Assembly (NCBI RefSeq): GCF_004307455.1
Contig: NZ_SEWX01000001.1
Location: 620,001 to 684,000, forward strand
Length of the DNA stretch: 64,000 bases
From: Aquirufa nivalisilvae
GTDB lineage: Bacteria > Bacteroidota > Bacteroidia > Cytophagales > Spirosomataceae
Direction of reading: 5' to 3'
Part shown: positions 37,938-46,165 of the stretch, one piece after another
Layout of the letters: every line of letters starts with the position of its first letter
How positions within the stretch are numbered: the stretch's first letter is position 1
The notes under the pieces: model-generated
Database searches by the model: none
Told to the model about the DNA's origin: nothing
The model's input: the letters and a program-made list of their open reading frames with translations, nothing else
Made by a program: the position numbers and the translations under genes

Positions 37938-39962
37938 TTATTTGTCTGAAATGAGTTTTTCTACGGCCAAAAGCTCATCCCTGAATTTAGCTGCCAATGG
38001 GAAGTCCATTTCTTTAGCGGCCTTTTCCATTTCTTTTCGGATGCTATCTCGTTGCTTGACTAGGTCGCCTTTCGACATATACGCTAACAAAGGATCTGCG
38101 GCAGCTAGTTTTTCTTCTGGCTGAATCAAGTAATTTTTATTAGGCTTGGCCATGCGATCAGCAATGGATGTTTGTTCTAAAATCTCATCATGACTGCGCC
38201 AAATGGTTTTAGGTGTAATCCCATTCGCCTCATTGTATTCCATTTGAATGGCTCTTCTACGGTTGGTTTCTGAAATAGCCTTTTCCATAGAACCTGTAAT
38301 CCGATCGGCATACATTAAGACCTTACCATTTTCATTTCTAGCCGCTCTACCTATAGTTTGGATTAAGGAACGGATATCACGTAAGAAGCCTTCTTTATCC
38401 GCATCCATAATGGCTACCAAGGATACTTCAGGCAAGTCAAGGCCCTCTCTAAGCAGGTTAACACCAACCAATACATCAAATACGCCAAGCCTAAGTTCGC
38501 GCAATATTTCTACTCGTTCCAATGACTTTATTTCAGAGTGGATGTAGCGGCCTTTCACCCCAACACGATCCAGGTATTTGGAAAGCTCTTCCGCCATTCT
38601 TTTGGTCAAGGTCGTTATAAGTACCCTTTCCTTTTTCTTAACGCGATCATATATTTCATCCAACAAATCATCAATTTGATTTTTGGTTGGACGAACCTCA
38701 ATTTTCGGATCCAAAAGCCCTGTTGGACGTATAATTTGTTCTACAACGACCCCTTCTGATCGACGCAATTCATAGTCGGAAGGAGTTGCTGAAACAAAAA
38801 TCGTTTGCCCGATGATGCCTTCAAATTCTTGAAAAGTTAGGGGGCGATTGTCCATGGCAGAAGGGAGCCTAAATCCATATTCCACCAAAGATTCTTTACG
38901 TGATCGATCGCCACCCCACATGGCTCTAATTTGAGGCATGGTAGCATGACTTTCATCGACTACCATCAGGAAATCTTCTGGGAAAAAGTCGAGTAAACAG
39001 AAGGGTCTTTGACCCACTTTTCTTTGGTCAAAATACCTAGAATAATTCTCAATACCCGAACAATAGCCTAGCTCTCGCATCATTTCCAGATCAAATTCCG
39101 TTCTTTGTTTGATGCGCTCTGCTTCCAATAGTCTACCTTCTGATTCAAAATGGTTGATTTGAGCAACGAGGTCAGCTTGTATGAAAGAAATGGCTTGATT
39201 TAAGGTTTCTCGCCCAGTAACAAATAAGTTAGCCGGAAATATAGCCACCATTTTTTCAGTCGAGATTTTTTTGCCTGTCCATGGATCGATTCGATGAATT
39301 TCTTCAATTTCATCTCCAAAAAAGATGAAGCGATAGCCAAAATCGGCATAGGCTAAAAAGATATCTACGGTATCCCCTTTTACTCGAAAAGTACCCCGTA
39401 AAAATTCTCCTTCTGTACGAGCATATAATATTTCCACTAAGCGGAAAAGGAATTGATTTCTGGAAATGGTTTCTCCTACTCCAATTCTTAAAATGGAATT
39501 TCGGTATTCATCAGGGTTTCCCATACCATAAATACAAGATACGGATGCGATGACGATAATATCTCTCCTTCCTGACATCAAAGAGGAAGTGGTGGCCAGT
39601 CGTAGTTTTTCAATCTCTTGATTGATGGAAAGGTCTTTTTCTATATAAGTTCCAGTGGTTGGAATGAAAGCTTCGGGCTGGTAATAGTCGTAATAAGAGA
39701 TAAAATATTCCACCGCATTTTCTGGGAAGAAAGACTTAAACTCCCCGTATAATTGGGCGGCTAAGGTTTTATTATGGCTTAAGATGAGCGTTGGCCTATT
39801 TATTTGCTGAATGACATTGGCAATTGTAAATGTTTTACCTGAGCCAGTTACTCCCAAAAGAGTTTGGGCGGCTTCGTTTTTATTTACCCCTTCTACTAAT
39901 TGTTTGATGGCGGTGGGCTGGTCACCTGTGGGTTGGTAAGAAGATGTTAATTTGAAGTCCAT
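37938..39962 (-). CDS. uvrB: Excinuclease ABC subunit B (UvrB)
   Basis: With the ATG at 39962 the protein has 674 residues, normal for UvrB. It starts FKLTSSYQPTGDQPTAI, has Walker A GVTGSGKT at 37-44, the beta-hairpin region YYDYYQPEAFIP, DESH (VVDESHATMPQIRAM), helicase motifs (IFVSATPSDYEL, GVNLLREGLDLPEVSLVAI, QTIGRAARN), and a C-terminal UvrC-binding UVR segment (IRKEMEKAAKEMDFPLAAKFRDEL). It is the damage-verifying helicase of nucleotide excision repair. A TTG nine codons upstream is in frame but less likely. Confidence 0.97.
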   Translation of the reverse strand: MDFKLTSSYQPTGDQPTAIKQLVEGVNKNEAAQTLLGVTGSGKTFTIANVIQQINRPTLILSHNKTLAAQLYGEFKSFFPENAVEYFISYYDYYQPEAFIPTTGTYIEKDLSINQEIEKLRLATTSSLMSGRRDIIVIASVSCIYGMGNPDEYRNSILRIGVGETISRNQFLFRLVEILYARTEGEFLRGTFRVKGDTVDIFLAYADFGYRFIFFGDEIEEIHRIDPWTGKKISTEKMVAIFPANLFVTGRETLNQAISFIQADLVAQINHFESEGRLLEAERIKQRTEFDLEMMRELGYCSGIENYSRYFDQRKVGQRPFCLLDFFPEDFLMVVDESHATMPQIRAMWGGDRSRKESLVEYGFRLPSAMDNRPLTFQEFEGIIGQTIFVSATPSDYELRRSEGVVVEQIIRPTGLLDPKIEVRPTKNQIDDLLDEIYDRVKKKERVLITTLTKRMAEELSKYLDRVGVKGRYIHSEIKSLERVEILRELRLGVFDVLVGVNLLREGLDLPEVSLVAIMDADKEGFLRDIRSLIQTIGRAARNENGKVLMYADRITGSMEKAISETNRRRAIQMEYNEANGITPKTIWRSHDEILEQTSIADRMAKPNKNYLIQPEEKLAAADPLLAYMSKGDLVKQRDSIRKEMEKAAKEMDFPLAAKFRDELLAVEKLISDK

Positions 39963-40037
39963 GTGCAGGCAGATAAAATCGATGTTCAAATTAGGTATTT
40001 TGAGCTGATTCTCCTTAATTTAAATTTAAAATAGTCG

Positions 40038-40904
40038 ATGATGCAAAAATGGTTTTTTCTAATCTCGGGACTGATATTACTAGTCTTTTTGGCATGTAAG
40101 CAGGGTGCCGTGGCGCCAGAACCTTTAAATATTCAGGATATAAAGCCAATTCCTGCTAAGGAATATAGCTTTACTGAAAATCCGATATGGGCGGATGAGT
40201 TTAACCAATCAGGCTTACCAGATGATCAAATTTGGTCCTATGATGTAGGGGGCTCTGGTTGGGGAAATAATGAACTTCAATATTATACGAAGGCGGATTT
40301 GGATAATGCACATGTTGAAAACGGTGTGCTGACGATAGAGGCTAAAAAGGAAAGTTATGAAGGGAAAAATTATACTTCGGCAAGGTTAGTCACTAAGGGC
40401 AAAAAAGATTTCTTATATGGTCGGATAGAAGTTCGAGCTAAATTACCAGCAGGACGAGGCAATTGGCCTGCAATTTGGACTTTGGCTAGTCAATCGGAAT
40501 ATGGTCAAACGTATTGGCCAGATAATGGAGAGATAGATATCATGGAACATGTTGGCTATGATCCTGGGGTGGTGCATGCCACGGTACATACTAAAGCTTT
40601 TAATCATGTAATTAATACGCAAAAGGCAGCAATAACACAGGTGCCGGATTTTGATCAGGTATTTCATGTGTACCGCATCGATTGGACGCCTGAATATGTG
40701 AAAGCTTTTATCGATGGGAAGGAATATTTTACTTTTCAAAACACAGGAAAAGGTTGGGAAGAATGGCCATTTGACAAAAAGCAACATTTGTTGTTGAACA
40801 TTGCCGTAGGCGGAAATTGGGGTGGTCAAAAAGGCGTTGATGATTCAATTTTCCCTTCCAAGATGTTGATAGATTATGTGCGAGTTTTTGGATTGAAAAA
40901 TTAA
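40038..40904 (+). CDS. GH16 family beta-glucanase lipoprotein, copy 1
   Basis: The 288-residue protein has a lipoprotein signal ending at LVFLAC (Cys20) and a single GH16 domain. The catalytic motif is GEIDIMEHVG, with nucleophile Glu165, Asp167 and acid/base Glu170. Other GH16 landmarks are GGSGWGNNELQYYT, RIEVRAKLPAGRGNWPAIW and LLNIAVGGNWGG. The family cleaves beta-1,3 or mixed beta-1,3/1,4-glucans; laminarinase-type activity is the likeliest. It is presumably anchored to the outer membrane. No carbohydrate-binding module is present. A close paralogue follows after a 214-nt gap containing a family palindrome. Confidence 0.9.
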   Translation: MMQKWFFLISGLILLVFLACKQGAVAPEPLNIQDIKPIPAKEYSFTENPIWADEFNQSGLPDDQIWSYDVGGSGWGNNELQYYTKADLDNAHVENGVLTIEAKKESYEGKNYTSARLVTKGKKDFLYGRIEVRAKLPAGRGNWPAIWTLASQSEYGQTYWPDNGEIDIMEHVGYDPGVVHATVHTKAFNHVINTQKAAITQVPDFDQVFHVYRIDWTPEYVKAFIDGKEYFTFQNTGKGWEEWPFDKKQHLLLNIAVGGNWGGQKGVDDSIFPSKMLIDYVRVFGLKN

Positions 40905-40915
40905 TTTTTTCCCCT

Positions 40916-40948
40916 AACGCTGGCAAGGTTCCAAACCTTGACAGCGTT
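40916..40948. repeat. Intergenic palindrome copy 3
   Basis: A 33-bp copy reading AACGCTGGCAAGGTTC, C, AAACCTTGACAGCGTT. It has two arm mismatches (G for T in GCTGG, C at the inner end) relative to the consensus. It is 11 nt past the stop of the first GH16 gene. Confidence 0.9.
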
Positions 40949-41118
40949 GGGCTTAGAACGTTTTTTTCAACAAATTAATTGCATCATTTCTATCAAGTAA
41001 TTGATAATAATTATTTGGGCTGGTTTGAATGAAATAAGCTATTTGATTGGAATTGTTTGTCGAATTTTAAGTTTAGGAATCAAAGGGTAATCATCAATTT
41101 CTTCCGAGGAGTAAAGGT

Positions 41119-41943
41119 ATGTTAAAGAGGATAAAATTTGGGCTGTTAGGAATTATGGTAAGTTTATCCACTTGTCAAACCTCAGAACCAGTAAATATGA
41201 GTGAGTTTACAGAGAATCCCATTTGGGAGGATAATTTTGATTTAGAAGGGTTACCTCATTCCAGCCGCTGGGCTTACCAAGTTGGGGGAAGTGGTTGGGG
41301 AAATAATGAATTACAATATTACACAGATGCAGATTTAGACAATGTTCGGGTTCAAAGCGGGCTCTTGTCCATAGAAGCTCGTAAAGAGGCTTTATTGGGA
41401 AAAAATTATACCTCAACTAGGCTAGTTACTTTGGGTAAGTTTGATTTTCTCTATGGTCGAGTCATTGTTCGAGCTAAATTGCCAGCGGGTAGAGGGACAT
41501 GGCCAGCTATTTGGATGCTTTCTTCGGAAAACAAATATGACCCTAGCCATATTCCAAACAATGGAGAAATTGATATCATGGAACATGTTGGGTATGATCC
41601 AGGACAAGTTCATTCGGTCATACATCGCTTTAATTCCAATATGGGATTGGTACCCTATCCAGAATCCATCACAGCAGTGAGTGATTTTAATACAGCTTTT
41701 CATGAATACCGCATGGATTGGACGCCAAAGTACATTAAAACATTTTTGGATGGTAAGGAAACGTTGAGTTTTACAAATTCAGGAAAAGGATGGCAGGATT
41801 GGCCATTTGATCAGAAAATGTATTTATTAATGAATATTGCTGTAGGAGGAAGTTGGGGAGGTTTAAAAGGAGTTGATGATCAAGTATTTCCAGCCAAAAT
41901 GGAGGTAGATTATGTACGAATATATGCTTACAAACAACAATAA
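41119..41943 (+). CDS. GH16 family beta-glucanase lipoprotein, copy 2
   Basis: The 274-residue protein is a clear paralogue of the preceding GH16 enzyme. Its catalytic motif GEIDIMEHVG gives Glu150, Asp152 and Glu155, and it shares GGSGWGNNELQYYTDADLDN and RAKLPAGRGTWPAIW. The lipobox-like sequence SLSTC (Cys19) has Thr before Cys, which is less usual, so lipidation is less certain. GAGGAG lies 7-12 nt before the ATG, an unusual Shine-Dalgarno-like sequence for this genome. The stop codon is followed after one base by the mazG start (TAATATG), so the two genes are probably co-transcribed. Confidence 0.9.
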   Translation: MLKRIKFGLLGIMVSLSTCQTSEPVNMSEFTENPIWEDNFDLEGLPHSSRWAYQVGGSGWGNNELQYYTDADLDNVRVQSGLLSIEARKEALLGKNYTSTRLVTLGKFDFLYGRVIVRAKLPAGRGTWPAIWMLSSENKYDPSHIPNNGEIDIMEHVGYDPGQVHSVIHRFNSNMGLVPYPESITAVSDFNTAFHEYRMDWTPKYIKTFLDGKETLSFTNSGKGWQDWPFDQKMYLLMNIAVGGSWGGLKGVDDQVFPAKMEVDYVRIYAYKQQ

Positions 41944-41944
41944 T

Positions 41945-42745
41945 ATGAGATATCCAAAGGCTGCGGAGGCATTTGACAGATTGTTATGCATCATGGATGA
42001 TTTAAGGGAGAAGTGTCCTTGGGATAAGAAACAGACAATGGATACTTTACGGCATTTGACCATAGAGGAAACCTATGAATTGTCAGATGCGATTTTGGAA
42101 GGCGATCAAATGGAGGTTAAGAAGGAAATCGGTGATTTATTTCTGCATTTGGTCTTTTACAGTAAAATTGGTTCTGAGAGTCAAGCTTTTGATGTCAAAG
42201 ATGTCTTAGATAGTATTGCAGAAAAGTTGATTTCTAGGCACCCTCATATTTATGGAGATGCCAAAGCAGATACGGAAGAAGAGGTTAAAGCGAATTGGGA
42301 GGCATTGAAGTTAAAGGAGGGAAATGAGTCTGTATTGTCGGGAGTGCCTGGGTCATTGCCTGCCTTAGTTAAAGCGATGCGTATTCAGGAAAAAGCAAGA
42401 GGGGCTGGTTTTGATTGGGAGGAAAAAGAACAGGTTTGGGCTAAAGTAGAAGAAGAATTAGGAGAGTTTAAAGAAGTATTTGTGGGTAAAGAATTGTCTT
42501 CAAGACAGAAAGAGGAGGCAGAAGGAGAGCTTGGCGATTTGATATTTAGTTTAGTCAATTTTGCTAGGTTTATCGATATCAATCCTGAAACGGCAGTTGA
42601 GCGGACAAATCGGAAGTTTATTTATCGATTTCAGTATTTGGAAAAGAAAGCAAAAGAAGCGGGGAAAAGTCTATCCGAAATGACCCTTGCCGAGATGGAT
42701 GTGTATTGGGAAGAGGCTAAAAAAAGCAACGCTGTCAAGGTTTAG
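41945..42745 (+). CDS. mazG: Nucleoside triphosphate pyrophosphohydrolase MazG
   Basis: From the ATG at 41945 the protein has 266 residues, the full two-domain MazG length. The N-terminal domain has LREKCPWDKKQTMDTLRHLTIEETYEL and EIGDLFLHLVFYS; the second domain has VEEELGEF and EGELGDLIFSLVNFAR. These ExxE and ExxD motifs bind Mg2+ for hydrolysis of NTPs to NMP and pyrophosphate. The ATG is one base after the GH16 stop. An earlier in-frame ATG at 41912 would overlap the GH16 gene and is less likely. The last codons (N-A-V-K-V-stop) are encoded by an intergenic palindrome that begins at 42728. Confidence 0.95.
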   Translation: MRYPKAAEAFDRLLCIMDDLREKCPWDKKQTMDTLRHLTIEETYELSDAILEGDQMEVKKEIGDLFLHLVFYSKIGSESQAFDVKDVLDSIAEKLISRHPHIYGDAKADTEEEVKANWEALKLKEGNESVLSGVPGSLPALVKAMRIQEKARGAGFDWEEKEQVWAKVEEELGEFKEVFVGKELSSRQKEEAEGELGDLIFSLVNFARFIDINPETAVERTNRKFIYRFQYLEKKAKEAGKSLSEMTLAEMDVYWEEAKKSNAVKV

Positions 42746-42760
42746 AACCTTGACAGCGTT
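42728..42760. repeat. Intergenic palindrome copy 4, overlapping the 3' end of mazG
   Basis: A 33-bp copy: AACGCTGTCAAGGTTT, A, then GAACCTTGACAGCGTT. The mazG stop codon TAG (42743-42745) lies at its centre. It sits between convergent mazG and galM and could act as a hairpin for both transcripts. The right flank TAACGAATGAGATTT (42765-42779) recurs inverted beside copy 5. Confidence 0.95.
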
Positions 42761-42797
42761 AAGCTAACGAATGAGATTTGTTATTTAGTATGCCCCA

Positions 42798-43946
42798 TTA
42801 ATGAGCAAACTGATAAACTGTTTTACTCGCATAAGTTTGACCTGGACGTAAAACAGTGCTTGGGAAACTAGGATGATTAGGAGAGTCTGGGAAATGCTCT
42901 GTTTCTAAGCAAAAGCCCATTCTTTTCGTATAATTCACGCCGTATTTACCCGTGTACGTGCCATTTAAAAAGTTACCTGTATAAAATTGTGTGGCGGGTT
43001 CAGAAGTTGATAATTCGATACTTCTGCCTGAAACTGGGTCTACCACCTTGCCAACTTTGGCAAAAACTCCAGGAGCTTTATCAAAAACCACGCAGTGGTC
43101 ATATCCACCACCTCGTTTGATTTGAATATCATCTGCATCAACTCGTTCTGAAATAAGATGGGGTTGTAGAAAATCAAAAGCTCCACCTTTTACATCAACT
43201 AGTTCGCCCGTTGGGATTAAAGTTTCATCAACGGCAACCAATTTGTTGGCATTCAATTGAACCTGGTGGCCAGTAACATCTCTTTTGGCATTTCCAGATA
43301 AATTAAAATACGTATGATTACTTAAGTTAAGTACCGTAGCCTTGTCTGTGGTGGCTTTATACTCAATTCCTAATTCATTAGCAGGACTTAAGGTATATGT
43401 TACTTGAACTTGTAAGTTACCAGGATAACCTTCCTCACCATCTTTTGAAAGGTATGACAAAACTAATTTGGAACCTTTGTCGTCACCTTCTGCGGCTAAG
43501 ACTTTCCAAACAACTTTATCAAAGCCTACTTTACCACCATGCAGGTGATTTCCCATGTTTTGGGTATACAATTCGTAGTTTTTGCCGTCTAAACTAAATT
43601 TTCCTTTAGCAATTCGGTTTCCATATCTTCCAATAATGGCTCCAAAATAAGGAGAACCTTTTTCATACTCTTGAAGCGTTTCGTAACCTAATACAACATC
43701 TTCAATTTTATTGTTTTTGTCAGGGCATAAAATTTTAGTGATAATACCTCCGTAGTTCATGATCTGAACCTCCATGCCAGATTTGTTTTTCAGGGTATAT
43801 AGGGTAACAGCTTCTCCGGCTTGTGTTTTACCGAATGGTTTGGATGTAAGGGACATAGGGCCTTTAATAGGTTTTGCGAATAAAGAAATGGATAAATTTT
43901 GAATACAAAGAAAGGCAATTGGTAGCCAAATGGCGAGTTTTTTCAT
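42798..43946 (-). CDS. galM: Galactose mutarotase (aldose 1-epimerase), exported
   Basis: The 382-residue protein has an N-terminal signal peptide (MKKLAIWLPIAFLCIQNLSISLFAK). The mutarotase domain contains VQIMNYGGIITKILCPD, IIGRYGNRIAKGKF, NHLHGGKVGFDKVVW, LSNHTYFNLSG (catalytic His) and FCLETEHFPDSPNHPSFPS (catalytic Glu). It interconverts alpha and beta anomers of aldoses; the signal peptide puts it in the periplasm. It is a single gene, divergent from rpsA and convergent with mazG. Confidence 0.93.
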   Translation of the reverse strand: MKKLAIWLPIAFLCIQNLSISLFAKPIKGPMSLTSKPFGKTQAGEAVTLYTLKNKSGMEVQIMNYGGIITKILCPDKNNKIEDVVLGYETLQEYEKGSPYFGAIIGRYGNRIAKGKFSLDGKNYELYTQNMGNHLHGGKVGFDKVVWKVLAAEGDDKGSKLVLSYLSKDGEEGYPGNLQVQVTYTLSPANELGIEYKATTDKATVLNLSNHTYFNLSGNAKRDVTGHQVQLNANKLVAVDETLIPTGELVDVKGGAFDFLQPHLISERVDADDIQIKRGGGYDHCVVFDKAPGVFAKVGKVVDPVSGRSIELSTSEPATQFYTGNFLNGTYTGKYGVNYTKRMGFCLETEHFPDSPNHPSFPSTVLRPGQTYASKTVYQFAH

Positions 43947-43984
43947 GTTGTCATGGTCTTGAGGCTTCTAATTTAAGGAATTCA

Positions 43985-44015
43985 GTTGAATTTGAAATTA
44001 TTTTATTTATCTTTG
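43985..44015 (+). promoter_or_regulatory. Candidate rpsA promoter
   Basis: GTTG at 43985-43988 and TATCTTTG at 44008-44015 (exact TAnnTTTG) are 19 nt apart. The resulting leader to the ATG at 44094 is about 70 nt and AT-rich. Confidence 0.55.
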
Positions 44016-44093
44016 CACCCCGTTTAAAAATTAATTATTAATCTAAATTTCAGCATGTTAGCCCAGCATGTTGATGTACCTAGGGCAAAAATT

Positions 44094-45926
44094 ATGTCTA
44101 ATAAACAAAAAGATTTCGACTGGGATCAGGTCGATGGTAAAGGTTTCGGTGGTAATTACACTGCTGAGCAAAAGAAACAAATGGAAGCAGCCATTGAGGC
44201 TACTTTGAATTCGGTTACTGAGAAGGAAGTGGTGAAAGGTATTGTGGTAAGTAAAACAGACCGTGAAGTTATTGTTAATATTGGATTCAAATCTGATGGT
44301 TTGGTATCTGCTTCTGAGTTTCGTGATATGCCAGATTTGAAGGCTGGAGACGAAGTAGAAGTGTATATTGAAAACCAAGAAGATTCAAATGGCCAATTGA
44401 TTCTTTCTCGTAAGCTTGCAAAAGTGATGGGAGCTTGGATCAACATTGAGCGCGCTTTAGAAGAAGATACCATTATCAATGGTTTTGTAAAGCGTCGTAC
44501 CAAAGGTGGTTTGATCGTAGATATTTTTGGAATCGAAGCTTTCTTGCCAGGTTCTCAAATTGATGTTAAACCTATCCGTGATTTCGACATTTTTGTTGGA
44601 AAGAACATGGAGGTTAAAGTGGTTAAGATTAACCATACTAACGACAACGTAGTTGTTTCTCATAAAGTATTGATCGAAAAAGATCTTGAGGAGCAACGTC
44701 AATTAATCTTGAACAACTTAGATAAAGGTCAAGTATTAGAAGGTGTGATCAAAAACATGACTAATTTCGGTGTGTTCATCGACTTAGGTGGTGTAGATGG
44801 TTTATTGCACATTACTGATATCTCATGGGGTCGTATCAACCACCCACAAGAGGTGTTGAAGTTAGATCAGAAGATCCAAGTTGTCGTATTAGATTTCGAC
44901 GAGAACAAGAAGCGTATTTCTTTAGGTATGAAGCAATTACAAGCTCATCCTTGGGAAGCATTAGCTGCTGATGTTGAAGTTGGTTCTAAAGTAAAAGGTA
45001 AGATTGTTAACGTAGCAGATTACGGTGCATTCTTAGAAGTATTACCAGGTGTAGAGGGTTTAATCCACGTGTCAGAAATGTCATGGTCTCAACACTTACG
45101 TAATCCACAAGATTTCTTGAAAGTAGGCGATGAAATGGAAGCAGTAGTGTTGACATTGGATCGTGCTGAGCGCAAGATGTCTTTAGGTATCAAGCAATTG
45201 ACAGAGGATCCTTGGACTAAAACTGATTTATTGTCTAAATATGCAGTTGGTACTAAGCACAAAGGAACTGTACGTAACTTAACTAACTTCGGTTTATTCC
45301 TTGAGTTAGAAGAAGGAATCGATGGTTTGGTACACGTTTCTGATTTATCTTGGACTAAGAAAATCAAACATCCATCTGAGTTTGTAAAAGTAGGAGATTC
45401 ATTAGATGTTATCGTAATCGAATTAGATGCTGATAACCGTCGTTTGGCTCTTGGTCACAAACAATTAGAAGAAAACCCTTGGGATACATTTGAAAGTGTA
45501 TTTACTGTAGGTTCTTCTCACAAAGCTACTATCATCTCTAAAAATGATAAAATGGCTGTGTTAGAATTGCCATACGGTATCGAAGGTTTATCTCCATTGA
45601 AGCAATTGACTAAAGCAGATGAGTCAGTAGCGGAAGTTGGTGAGGCATTGGATTTCATTGTTACTGAATTCCAAAAAGATGATCGTAAGATCATTCTTTC
45701 TCACACACGTACTTTCACTGCTCCAACTGCAGAGGAAACAGCAGCAGCTGCTAAGCCTGAAAAGAAAAAGGCAGCCGCTAAGTCTTCAGAAAAGACAACT
45801 GTTACAGCTGAGAAATCAACAATGGGTGATATCGGAGCTTTATCTGCCTTGAAAGAGCAGATGGAAGGTGCTGAGCGTGCTCAAGCGATCAAAAAATTGG
45901 AGAAAAAATCCAAGAAAGCTGAATAA
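44094..45926 (+). CDS. rpsA: 30S ribosomal protein S1
   Basis: From the ATG at 44094 (MSNKQKDFDWD) the protein has 610 residues. It has six S1 RNA-binding repeats, including GVIKNMTNFGVFIDLGGVDG, GKIVNVADYGAFLEVLPGVE and GTVRNLTNFGLFLELEEGID, each ending in a LLHITDISW-like segment. The first and second repeats are more divergent, as is usual. The C-terminal tail is Ala/Lys-rich (ETAAAAKPEKKKAAAKSS). S1 recruits mRNA to the 30S subunit, although Bacteroidota use few Shine-Dalgarno sites. An in-frame ATG at 44055 would add 13 residues. A terminator follows. Confidence 0.96.
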   Translation: MSNKQKDFDWDQVDGKGFGGNYTAEQKKQMEAAIEATLNSVTEKEVVKGIVVSKTDREVIVNIGFKSDGLVSASEFRDMPDLKAGDEVEVYIENQEDSNGQLILSRKLAKVMGAWINIERALEEDTIINGFVKRRTKGGLIVDIFGIEAFLPGSQIDVKPIRDFDIFVGKNMEVKVVKINHTNDNVVVSHKVLIEKDLEEQRQLILNNLDKGQVLEGVIKNMTNFGVFIDLGGVDGLLHITDISWGRINHPQEVLKLDQKIQVVVLDFDENKKRISLGMKQLQAHPWEALAADVEVGSKVKGKIVNVADYGAFLEVLPGVEGLIHVSEMSWSQHLRNPQDFLKVGDEMEAVVLTLDRAERKMSLGIKQLTEDPWTKTDLLSKYAVGTKHKGTVRNLTNFGLFLELEEGIDGLVHVSDLSWTKKIKHPSEFVKVGDSLDVIVIELDADNRRLALGHKQLEENPWDTFESVFTVGSSHKATIISKNDKMAVLELPYGIEGLSPLKQLTKADESVAEVGEALDFIVTEFQKDDRKIILSHTRTFTAPTAEETAAAAKPEKKKAAAKSSEKTTVTAEKSTMGDIGALSALKEQMEGAERAQAIKKLEKKSKKAE

Positions 45927-45946
45927 GTAAATTAAGGTTTGCTGGA

Positions 45947-45976
45947 AGGGGTTTGCGAGAGCAAGCCCCTTTTTTT
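45947..45976 (+). terminator. Rho-independent terminator after rpsA
   Basis: Stem AGGGGTTTGC / GCAAGCCCCT (one G-T pair), loop GAGA, then seven Ts. Confidence 0.87.
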
Positions 45977-46097
45977 ATGCCTAATATGGATTAGTTCCAT
46001 TGAATCAATGAATTGGTATAATTGAGCAAATTGGTAAAATATCAAGAAATAGATTTGTCTTTTGAAGTTTTTTTGGCAATTTTACTAGGCTAAATGC

Positions 46098-46130
46098 AGA
46101 TTTGTCAACGTTTGAAACGTTGACAAATCT
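46098..46130. repeat. Variant intergenic palindrome (16+1+16)
   Basis: Arms AGATTTGTCAACGTTT and AAACGTTGACAAATCT are perfectly complementary around a single G. It has the same length and architecture as the AACGCTGTCAAGGTTT family and shares GTCAAnGTTTnAAACnTTGAC, but the outer arms differ. It lies 36 nt before the Gfo/Idh/MocA gene. Confidence 0.88.
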
Positions 46131-46165
46131 TTGATAATTAACAACCTTTAAAACTAGCAAATACT

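Noticed and set aside
41912-41944. Longer mazG start at 41912
   Set aside because: It overlaps the GH16 gene by 32 bases and adds residues unlike MazG N-termini. The ATG at 41945 directly follows the GH16 stop.
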